Shown piece by piece: positions 46,629-56,800 of a DNA stretch of 64,000 nucleotides (within the stretch, counting starts at the first letter, position 1; every line of letters begins with the position of its first letter). The position numbers were made by a program, and so were the translations under genes. This DNA is from Polyporus tsugae. Taxonomy: Eukaryota > Basidiomycota > Agaricomycetes > Polyporales > Polyporaceae. The DNA is taken from assembly GCA_024305745.1 (NCBI GenBank), contig JAHRBS010000001.1, positions 124,001 through 188,000 on the forward strand, in the 5' to 3' direction. The notes under the pieces were generated by a model. The model was not told the origin of the DNA and ran no database searches. It saw nothing but the letters and a program-made list of their open reading frames with translations.

Positions 46629-49600
46629 ATGATCAGCTATCGCAAAACCAAGCGTTCGCTTGCCCAGAAGGCCCACGCCCTCAAGAACCTGATGAAGATG
46701 AACAAAGAGAATGTCAGTCCCGCCGACTCAGTAGCCACCCACGCCCGTGCGGCGACGTCTCAGTCAGGAAACCCCACCGAGAATGCACTGTGAGTAAACA
46801 GAGATCACTCACATCCGGAAATGAGATTGAAACCAGAGAGCAGAACCACAGACGTGTTGGAAAAACAACTCCGGGAGAAGGAGCGTGAGATCTGCAATGG
46901 TTGCCGCCGGGAAAAGCGAAAGGCCGCTCGCAACGAGGTGCTGCAACAGCGCATCATACAGGTCAGTTCCGAGAACCAAAAGCTGGATAAAACACTTCCT
47001 CACCTAGGACAGGTTGAGAGGGAGAACACCGCCCTTCATAGGCGAGCTGTTGTAGCAGACAGGGCAGCGGGGATAGCATCCTCGGAAGCTGCAACCGCAA
47101 TGTCAGTGTTGCACACATCCCACAAGGAAACCACCAACCTGGTTGTGGCTTACCACGCTCACACCACCGACGCACAAGCCTTTGCCGCTCAGATGGCCTT
47201 CCGAGCGTTCCATGCTGAGGGAGCTGTCCAACGGCTTTCTGTAGAGAACGTGGTGCTCCGCAGTAACGCTGCAGAAGCTCGATGGCGAGCTCTCCAGGCC
47301 GAGCATGCTGCCGCCATAGCACAGGCGCAAGCACGGCAGCTGGCGGCTGTCCTCGAGGCTCGCACCCAGGCATTCACCTCAAACCTCGTGTTGCTGGGAA
47401 CCCAGGTTCTTGACGCCATCCGTTGCGACTTTGTTAGCAGAGAAGCAGCCGCGCGCGATGCAGTTGCACATGAGCGCCGACGTGCTGATGCCACGATCGA
47501 GGAGATGGGGACGCATATCCAGGATCTTGAGACCCGCCTTAAGCACAGATTTGAAGAGGCCGATGCATGTCTGGAGGATGCTCGTCAGCTGATTGCAGTA
47601 CACGAGGCTTCTAATGCTGAACTCACCCACCAACTGGAGGCGACACTCGGTGGCCAGCTCTCGGAGGGTGTTCATGGCCGCATTGATGCCCTGCGGAAGC
47701 GTAACGATGCACTCCGCAAACGTGTCGAGCGTGCGCCTGCGCAAAAGGCTCGAGCTGTCAGTCATGCAGTCCTCATGCACGCAGCCTCTACGGACAATGG
47801 AGTTGGCCTGCGGGTAAAGGAGAAGGGTGTCATACCTCCTCACGTCCGTGCCCTTGTTCGTGATCTCCTCGAGCTTGGGGTCAGCGTTGGTCAGGTCAAC
47901 GACACGATTGCAGTTGTGGCACGTGCGCTCGGAGTACCAGTTGAGGGTTCTCTGAGTGCCAGGTCAGTGGAGCGGATTGCACTCGAGGGACTCGTTGCTG
48001 CGTACTGTCAGTTAGCAGAGGAAATACAGGATGCAGATGGTCAGTACCAAAATGAACCCAGAACGCACATACAACTCACACAATGGACCATAGGCATCAC
48101 ATCCAGCGGCGACGGAACATCCTATCGCAATATCCAACTGGAGTCTCGACATATCATCCTAAACAACGGAGATTCGCATCAGCGTCGCTTCCTTGGCATC
48201 CACTCAGCTCCCAATCACACAAGCGACACCCAGCTAGAAGGATGGAAGGAACTCAATGCCGAGATCTTCAACACGTACAACAACAGCCCCAAAGGAAAGG
48301 AGAACCCGGCAGACCCCCGTTCCTTCCCTGTGAAGATTTGTGGCATGATGACTGATCATGCCGAAGATCAGAAGCGTCTCGGTCGAATCACCCTCGAATG
48401 GAAGATCGCGGTCGACCGAGAGCTGCGCGGCGAGCAAGCCGTGGCTGAGCATTCCCCCTCTGATCTACTGCTACGACTGGCAGAAGAGACTGCGATGGCT
48501 GTCGAGAAGATTGGTCGGGATGCATGGGAAGCTCTCACGCCCGAAGAGCTCGTCGCGCAGGACCAAGAGATCCGTCGCGCAGTCCATGTTGCTCTCGGCG
48601 AGGAGGCCTATAGCCTGTGCTCCGACGTCGAGAAGCACAACATTGACCTCTTTGTGCATGCCGGATGCTGCATGCACAAAGAACTCAATGCAGTGAAAGG
48701 CGGCAATACCACGATGATGGCGTACTGGGACACCACGGACGTTGCACCAGTCCTTCTCATGAACCGCGATAACCACGCTGCTGCCACCGCTGGTACCTCT
48801 ACTGCCCAAGTACGTGCCGTTAAGCGGTCTACTGGTGGTGCCGTGAAGGTGACAGAGCTGTCCGGTGGAGTCTTTCGCCATCGAGACGACCGCAAGGGGC
48901 AGCAGGACGCATTCCGCTACCACATGGAGATGCACACCGGCAAACCAGTCCCTTACCCTGACACGACCAACATCCGCTACCAGTCTCACTGCACCGCGGC
49001 CGGCTTCCTCATACTCCATTACGACCATGTCTTGACGTACCTCGATCAGATAAAGGACCGCAAGACAGGTGATGGCGGGTGGAACCACATGGAGGCAAAT
49101 GTCGCAAGGGGCCTGCGCGACGAACCGACTCTCACGGAGCTTTGCGTGCTTGCTCTGTACGCTCAGGCCATTAGCCATCCATACATGCGCGAAGTTCGCT
49201 GCGGAAACGGGGCCAGCGCTCTCAGCCTCGGGCCCTTTCACGAGCAACTAAAGGCGCACCTTGCACGTCTCATCACCGATCCGGACCTGTTGCTCGGGCC
49301 CAACGCAACGTACGAGTCGGGTGCGCTTGATGGTCAGGAGTGGAAGGATCCTGACATCGTACACGCTGTACGCGAGCGCGCACAGACACTCCCACACGTG
49401 AAGGGCGCGCTCGTTGCATTCTTGAAAGGTGCACTGGTGACCTGGGAGCGCTTCACAGCGGAGTTCGTTCGCGGCGGCGTTGTCGACAAGATGGATGAGG
49501 AGGCACGCAAACGAGCCCATATGGACAAGGGCAATGATGTCAACGAGGGCGCGCTTGGGAAAGCCAAAAACGACTTCCGCCGTGCACCTGCAATGTCGTT

Positions 49601-50147
49601 CCATCAGCGCAATGCCCGGGAGCTATACCGACAGAACGATGTGGGGACTCACATTGCGACGTCAATGCAGGACGATGCAAGCCAGGCGTATCTCCGCACA
49701 ACAGCTCGCGAGATCGACGGGAGTGGAGTCGAGAGGAAGCGGAAGCGAGGCCTGGTGGATGCACATGAGCAAACCGCGGGGAAACGACGGAAGCAACGGG
49801 CTGACCGTGCACAGAGGAAGGAGAGCCGCGAGGGGAAGCTTAAACAGCTCCACTTGATCCTAGATGAGGCCCAGCTGACAGACGCGCTTACGGTGAAGGC
49901 TATTGAGGAACAGCTCAGGTTCCACCGCACGTTCTGTGACAATGGACCACGGAGCGAGAAGAAAATTCCGACCGCGAAATCCCTAGGGAGTGACAAGGCG
50001 AAGAAGCTCGAGGCGCTGATCGAAGCGGTCCAGAGGTACAAGAAAAATCCTCCGGTTTTGGAGAACGGTGACAGCGAGGCTGAGGGAGATGACGAGAGCA
50101 GTGAGAAGGAGGTGGACGACGAGGACGACGAGGATGAGATGGAATAG
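46629..50147 (+). CDS. Large Agaricomycete protein, candidate DDE-type transposase-like (function unproven)
   Basis: Proposed exons 46629-46789, 46844-48039 and 48094-50147 give 1136 aa. The second intron (54 nt) contains no stop and could be read through; it is inferred because splicing joins DADG to ITSSGDGTS cleanly. Layout: a basic start, a long Ala/Glu/Arg-rich coiled-coil region (about 60-400), a central conserved-looking region (about 450-960), a basic stretch with KRKR and KRRK (nuclear-signal-like), and an acidic Glu/Asp tail. The central region has D459 (SSGDGTS), D540 (MMTDHAEDQ), a CxxH motif at C644-H647 (GCCMHKE) and later acidic residues E786 and E937 (NDVNEG). Two Asp residues, then CxxH, then Glu is the order seen in several eukaryotic DDE transposase superfamilies. 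From memory, similar proteins are abundant in mushroom genomes as uncharacterised ORFs. No terminal repeats were found, and no catalytic claim is made. Confidence 0.8.
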
Positions 50148-51535
50148 GGTGTGTGAGCGCATTGCGCATGGGAACAGCGTGTTGATCGAGGAATGGAAGC
50201 GAAATCTGTGCTTCTCTGGAATGCGCGTGTTGCCTGTTTTATCAAACATCGGCCACACTGAACTTCAGCTTACTGGTACTGGCAGAACACACCCGTTTTA
50301 CCCTCCTGAAGACTGGATACCTTGCTCGACCACCCATATCGTTGGCGGAGTTTGATTTCAGCTGGACTCAAGCTCGCTTAGATGACGATGGGTACAGCGA
50401 TCAAGTCGCGGGAGGGAGTAATCGAGATACATGCAGGCGCTAAGATTACATAACCTGGACACTTTCGTCGGAGAGGTTGCCGGTCCCCAACATTGCATAT
50501 GCAACAGCCAACAGGCAAGCTGTCTGCCATCTTGCGGGCTACGCACCCGGGCCCACCCGACTCGGCACTCAGGCGGCTGGGTTGGATTCCGAGTGGACAC
50601 GATTTTGGGCGCCTACATTTAGCGTGCAAGCAAGTTCAACTTGGACCAGACCCGTCACCACGGTGCACCCTCTGTCTCGTACTTACGATCGATTACCTTT
50701 TACAGCGTCTTATGGTATTCTCGCACGGATTCGCGTAATGGTCACCAATTGCTCCGCAACACCGCCCAGGCCTGGCCCTCCGACTCGGTGCTTTGGTCGT
50801 AACTTACTCGTAAACTTCGGCTGCCTGGGGTTCAAGGAAAAGAAGGTCTTTGATAGGTTTGAATTAGAGATCCCGCATCCTTGGCGCGGATACTCGGTGT
50901 AAACCTGGGCAACCTATCGGGTGAATACGAGGATCTCACAAAATCACGGTGTCCCAACTTCTGTTCTGAACCCTATGCCTCCTTACTCCTGCGACCTCCA
51001 TAATGGCCACCGACGGCGTCCCCATCATCAGCGTAGCACAGGACTTCGTCGAGGTCCTTCCGAAGAGTCGGAACGATGTAATTGTGGAGTTTCAGGTCAG
51101 CGTGTACTCAGCACGTAAGTATCTTGTTTCACCATCATGCTCGGCCGCCTCGCTCAGTGCTGTCGACTAGCTGTCCATTCTAGTGTTCTCATTTTCGCAA
51201 CGTACTGTCTCACAGTATCATGGACAGTCTTCGCTTGCAGCCCCCATGGCTCTAATAGCTCATCTTACTTTCCCCGCAAGTCGTCCATGGGCAATTATGC
51301 AATATAAAACTCGGACTCAAGGTTTTGGAGGTCAGCTCTATTATTGCAATCGCTTCACCTTGAGTCTTTCAGCTCAACTAAATGCTCAACTCGTAGATCT
51401 CAACTAGGAGCCGCCAACATTGCTAATCCGACCCGGTGGCACGCCCGGCGCTGCCTCCACCAGGCGCTGCTCGAGAAGGTGAAAATGACTTGAATGTCAC
51501 AACCAACGCTTTCCTTATAGGCTAGTGTTCACATA
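50148..51535. other. Intergenic region; right part is a duplicate of hydrolase B upstream DNA
   Basis: No gene recognised. About 50720-51530 resembles 42160-42800, including a near-identical CTCAACTCGTAGATCT block (51389 and 42644). The left part, up to about 50700, has no match in the window. Confidence 0.6.
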
Positions 51536-51700
51536 TGTCCCATGACAGAATCCGAAAGCCAAGAAAATCGCAGAAGGCCAGAGCATTGGCGTACGGATAT
51601 CCGACTGAGACCGGGGTGTTGAAGATATAAAAGTCGAATGGGACACGAGTAGGGCCCTCGCTCCGAGTCTACTCTCGTATGACGGATAGTAGGTAAGTCA
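51536..51700 (+). promoter_or_regulatory. Core promoter remnant of hydrolase C
   Basis: A diverged TGTCCCATGACA box at 51536, TATAAAA at 51626-51632, and GATAGTAG followed by GTAAGT at about 51692, in the same order as promoters A and B. The TATA element is intact although the gene is broken. Confidence 0.55.
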
Positions 51701-51967
51701 GATTTCCAAGCGGGTCCTATATGCCATGTAGACTGCAGAGATCGGATGGAATGGCCATGCCCGCCGCTACAGGCCTGGGGATGGGGTCCGAGAGGATGAG
51801 GTCGGCCTCGGGAGACATGATTAAAACTACGATCTCCACGTATATTCTTCGTTGCTTCCACCGCGACATGTTTCAAACATCTAACGCGTTCTCCTGGTGG
51901 GATCTCGCCAACAGGTACCGGGAATACCACTTTACAGAAAAGCAAGTGTCCGACCGCGAAACACAAC

Positions 51968-53483
51968 ATGGACAACGTCGATCGCGAGGTAGAGCAGGCC
52001 TACGTGTCTGCCTCGCCTCGATCCCCGGGGTCAAACAAACGTCTTGCACTAGGGCGTCCCAGTCATAGGGCTCGAACTTTGCTCTTTGCAGTTGCTGTAG
52101 CAGTGACCGCAGGGTTCCCGACGACTGCCGGGTTCCGCAACATTAACCACGGCCTATACGCGTCGGACTATCTGGGAACCCTCGCCAGCCCCGCCCCTGC
52201 GAACAACACCAACGACTTTGACTGGCAGTGGGTGAGTCGACCGCCAACCCCCTCGCGCACACGCTTACTCCGGTTGGTCTATCAACCTGAGGCTGACCGT
52301 CAATCCCGTCAATCTAGATCAAGCCCTCCACCGATATCCAGTGGGTGCCCTGCTACGACGGCCACCAATGCGCACACCTCCTCTTCCCGCTCGACTACCT
52401 CTCCAACGGCTCGTCCGGCACAACAACCGCCATCGCACTGCGCATGATCCCCGTGCGAGACCGCGCCAACTACCGGGGAACCGTCCTCCCAACCCGGGAG
52501 GGCCAGGGGGGTCCAGCACGGACTCGGAGTTCATGGGGCTGTTGGGCCCGAACATCTCGACGGTCGTCGGGGACTCGTTCGACGTCCTCGGGTTCGACCC
52601 GCGCGGGATCGGGGCGAGCACTCCGCGCCTCGACTGCTTTGCGACCCAGTCGGAGAGGGATATTTGGTTTCAAGCACAGGAGGGACACCAGCTCCTGAAC
52701 GCGGAGGACGACGGTCTGCTGAACCTGTACAGCGCTAGGGCAAAGGTTGTGGGGGACCGTTGCGCACAGCGTAGGGCCGGGGATGGGGACGTTGCGTGGT
52801 TCATGGACACGGCGAGCGTTGCGACGGACATGTTGAAGATTACCGAGAAACTTGCAGGAGAAGTTAAAGTACTGGGGTTTCGTAAGTCGCCTTCCTTCGC
52901 AGCACATGTCGCCCGCCGTATAGTGTGCTGACAATCTTCCTCAGAGCTACGGCACCGTTCTCGGCCAATATTTCGCCGCCATGTACCCCGATGAAGTCGG
53001 GCGAATGATTCTTGACGGCGTCGACGACGGAATCAACTATCGCAGCGCGCTCTGGAACTCTAGCCTCGTCGACAACGAAGCAGTCATCGACTCCCTCGTC
53101 ACGTTTTGCCACCAGGCCCCCTCAAGTGCGTCTTGTACGAATTGACCCCGTCGGCCTCCGCGACCGCTACTATGGCGTCTTTGAGGCCGTCAAACAGAGC
53201 CCCGTCCCGATCCCGCTCGCGGAGCCCGCGTTAGTGCTCGCCTATAAGGACCTGGTCAACCAGATCCTACAAGCGGCGTACAGCCCCCTCCTGAGCTACC
53301 CGATCGTCGTCGCCACCATCCGCGCGATCGAGACCGCAAACCAGACCTCCCTTGCGCCGTACATCGTCAGCCCAGCCGCGTGCAACTGCGCGCCGCCCGA
53401 GCTCACCAACGACGACTACAAAGCATTCTTCGCAGTCGCGTGTGGCGACGCCGAGGCGCAGACGTTCGACCGCCCGGCGTTCC
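51968..53483 (+). pseudogene. Hydrolase copy C, 5' part (broken by frameshifts and a Copia insertion)
   Basis: Exon 1 (51968-52231) and the start of exon 2 (from 52318) match copies A and B. Compared with copy B there is a 1-bp loss near 52488, inside the oxyanion loop, so that one frame ends in PTREGQGG while another picks up NPGGPGGSSTD. A 2-bp loss lies near 52855, just before the exon 2 donor, and a 4-bp loss near 53118 in exon 3, with another single-base change shortly after. Exon 3 begins at about 52946 with SYGT. At 53484 the sequence is cut by an LTR retrotransposon and resumes at 59841. Several independent lesions show the gene was not under selection, but their order relative to the insertion cannot be read from sequence. 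Confidence 0.88.
53479..53483. other. Target-site duplication, left
   Basis: GTTCC directly before the LTR, repeated at 59841-59845 directly after the other LTR. Five bases is usual for Copia integrases. Removing the element and one copy restores the exon sequence found in copy B (GCGTTCCAGGCG). Confidence 0.95.
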
Positions 53484-53811
53484 TGTTGAACCCGGGGGCA
53501 AAGCCCACACCGGGCAGCAACTCTAGCGGAAGCTCCGCATACTCACCTGGAGGGGTTGTTGAGGCTTGTTAAGTGATGATGGTGGTAGGGTGTAAAGAAC
53601 TGTCTGTATTGGGGGCTCTGGGGAGCCCGTATATATACTACTAGATTACATAAGAACTGTACAGTAGCATACACGGTGCACAGTCGAGCTGTGCGTGATT
53701 ATCATAGACGAGGCTATGAGTGATCTGGCATGTGTGACAACTGGCGCTTTGGCGGTGTCACAGCCTAGCGGCTATGTTGGCTGCCAGCGCTTGGCAGTGC
53801 CGCGCTCAACA
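53484..53811 (-). repeat. Copia element 1, 3' LTR
   Basis: Ends are TG...CA with a 6-bp terminal inverted repeat (TGTTGA/TCAACA). On the minus strand it begins TGTTGAGCGC and contains a TATATATAC at about 53627-53636. Several perfect short inverted repeats lie between 53611 and 53797. Confidence 0.97.
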
Positions 53812-53820
53812 CTCCCCCTC
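53812..53820 (-). other. Copia element 1, polypurine tract
   Basis: GAGGGGGAG on the minus strand, directly next to the 3' LTR, as needed for plus-strand DNA priming. It lies one base beyond the pol stop codon (53822-53824). Confidence 0.85.
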
Positions 53821-53821
53821 G

Positions 53822-56800
53822 CTAAGTACTTGGCATGGGTACGAAAGCGGATTTGGCGCTATAAGCTGGCCGTGGAAAGTGGAGCCCGAGTTGAGAGTGG
53901 AATTTAACGAATTTCGTCGCTCCCAAGTTCTTGGTGAATATATCGGCGGGATTGTCGTCACCTTCAATGTAGAATAGGTCGACGATGCCCTTTTCATGTA
54001 CCTCTCGAATGTAGTGATAGCGGATGTCGATGTGTTTAGACCTCGGCTCCGTTACTGGATTCGATGCAATGAAGATAGACCCTTGGTTATCTCCAGAAAG
54101 AGGTATATGATCAATATAGTAGCCGAGTTCTGCAAGTAGGTTGCGAACCCAGACTACTTGGCGACTACAATCACTCATCGCCATATACTCAGCCTCAGTT
54201 GAGGAATGAGCAATCGTTTTCTGTGCACGTGAAGTCCACGAGAAAACACCACCCGCTAGTTTCAGGAAGAATCCTGTCTGCGAGCGTCGAGTGTTGGGAT
54301 CTGATGCCCAATCAGAGTCAGTACCGGCAACTAAGCCAGTCTGAGCTTTGCCTTTGTAAACCAGGGAGTAATCCTTGGTTCCAACCAGATAGCGGCAGAT
54401 ATAGAGTGCACGCTTGAGGTGCTCCTCAGATGGGTTGGATGCAAACTGGGACAATTTTGTCACAGCGAAGGCTAAGTCCGGCCTTGTTCCTAACATGATA
54501 TACAGTAGGGAACCGATGACTGTCTGGAACCTAGAGCGAAGCTCTGGTGTGGATTGCTCTTTGTTGGGCTCAGGTTGGTAACCTGCTGGGAGCGGAGTAG
54601 TAGCTGGTCGCGCGTTAGTCATGCCGCAACGTTCCAGTACTTTCTCTAGGTAGGCGCATTGATCCAGGTGGATATCGTTGCCTTTGCGTGTAATACGCAT
54701 GCGTAAGAACTCTTTGGCATCGCCAAGGTCTCGACACTCCCACTTTCTCATGAAGCGAGCTTTCAGTTCAGCTACGAGCTTCCTATTTCGCCCACAAAAG
54801 AGTGCATCGTCAACGTAGACGATAACAACTACAAGTGCTCCATCAGAGCGTTTGTAGATGTATATGCCTGCATCATTGCTGAGCCGTTTAAAGCCCATCA
54901 ATGTCATGGACTCAGACAAGGTGCGCCACCACGCTAAACCTGCCTGCTTAAGCCCATATAGAGCACGTTTGAGTCTGAGGACTTTGTGCTCTGTGCCGGG
55001 TGTGCGAAACCCTTCTGGCTGCTCCATATATATCTCTTCGTCCAGCTTGCCATATAGGTAGGCACTGCGTACATCGAGGCCTGAGATATGCCAGTCCTCG
55101 AGCGTTGCTAATGCTGTGATGAGACGCACTGTCTCGAATCGTACAACTGGGGAGAATATTTTGTCGAAGTCTTTGCCTTCGACCTGGGAGAAGCCTTTCG
55201 CAACAAGCCTGGCTTTCTTTCGTCCGTCAGTTTTGACGTCGAATACCCAGCGGTTCTTGACGACCTTTCGCCCTTTGGGCCGGTCAACCAAGTCATACAC
55301 ATCGCGCCTGCGAAGAGCCTCTAATTCTTCGCGGCAAGCGTTGAACCACTCCTTTCGCTCATCCTTTGGTAGGACAGCGATATCACGGAAGGTCCATTCG
55401 CGCACATTAAGTGGCGAGGCCTTCTCCCCCTCATCGTCTGGTGGGATAGCCTTAGAAATAAGGTATTGGATGAGATATGCTCCCCCTTCCCGGCATAGTT
55501 CTGCCACATCAGTTCCGTCTGGATCACGCAGGGCATCTTTGACTTCCTCTGAGGACGCGTCTTCATCATCATCATCTTCGTATTCAGATGATTCGTCCTC
55601 ATCATCAGTTTCTTCCTCAGAACTTTCGTTCGAGTGTGCCTCTGAGCTTTGCTCACTAGGAGCGCCTGAGTGAGGTGGAGGGACTGGCTCTGCAGGTATA
55701 GGTTCCGGTATGGGACCAGAGTCATCCTCTTCCTCAGCGTCGCTGCTACTAGGTGAGATCATGGGAGTAGGCTCCCGTGGCGTGGTCCATTTCGAAGGTG
55801 GACGGAGTACGGGTTCATCGCGTGATCGAGAAGAGCTAGGCCCGGGAAGCCTCTCATCTCTGGATGGTGGCGCGGTACGAGAGCGACTCGTTTCTCCACG
55901 AACTTCAACCATTTTCTTCCACGATTCCCGTTTCTCTATGTCCTTGAAAATGTCTGTAGGGTGTCGTGATTCACCATAGACATTCCCTTCGCGAACTGGT
56001 ATTTTCCGTTCTCTCCCAGATCGTCGCGGAGAACTCGCGCCAGATCTTTCAACCGGAGGAGATTGCGGCAACACAGGGCTATGCACACTTCGCGGCGTCT
56101 GTCTGCGTGAAGTACGCTGTACAGGTAGTTCAGCCGGTGGTGCAGGAGGTGCGACGTCTCGCGCCTTGCCCTTGTCCTTTTTAGAAGGAAGGTTTTTGGG
56201 AGGACAATGTGGCTCCTCATCGTCATCAGGGAGATTCTTAGGAGCGGGGACTTGGTCTGCGGATTCCTGTGATTCCTCTTCATTGGGCGCAATCTGCTGC
56301 CTCTGTCGCTTCTGCTCGTGCGGACACTTCGGAAACATATGTTCATCAAATAGCGCTTGAGCAGCTGTAAAGATGACATTGTTTGGTAGGCGCATGAACT
56401 TATAATTGTGACCTCCATCGCCGATGCCAAGGTAAACCATCAACTCCGATTTGGGGGATAGTTTATTCTTCCGCACTTCAGGTGGCAAGAAGACATAGGC
56501 TCCACATCCAAAGACGCGTAGGTGGCTAATGTCTGGCTTGGAGTCGTATAGAAGTTCATAGGGGGTTCGCCATTCCAGACGACGCATAGGCGTCCTGTTA
56601 TAGACGTGTGTAGCATGATCAAAGGAGAATTCCCACCAGGACTGAGGTATGCAAGCGTCGTGTCGCATTGCCTCCCCTTTGTCCATGAGCGTACGAATTA
56701 TGCGCTCGGCACGGCCATTCTGTTGATGAATGTGTGGTGCACTGGTTATAATCTCGATGCCTCTGTCCTTGAGCATATTCGTGAAGGCTTTTGATTTCAA

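Noticed and set aside
45167..50700. Terminal inverted repeats framing the transposase-like gene
   Set aside because: None visible by eye in either flank; an automated alignment of genomic copies would be needed.
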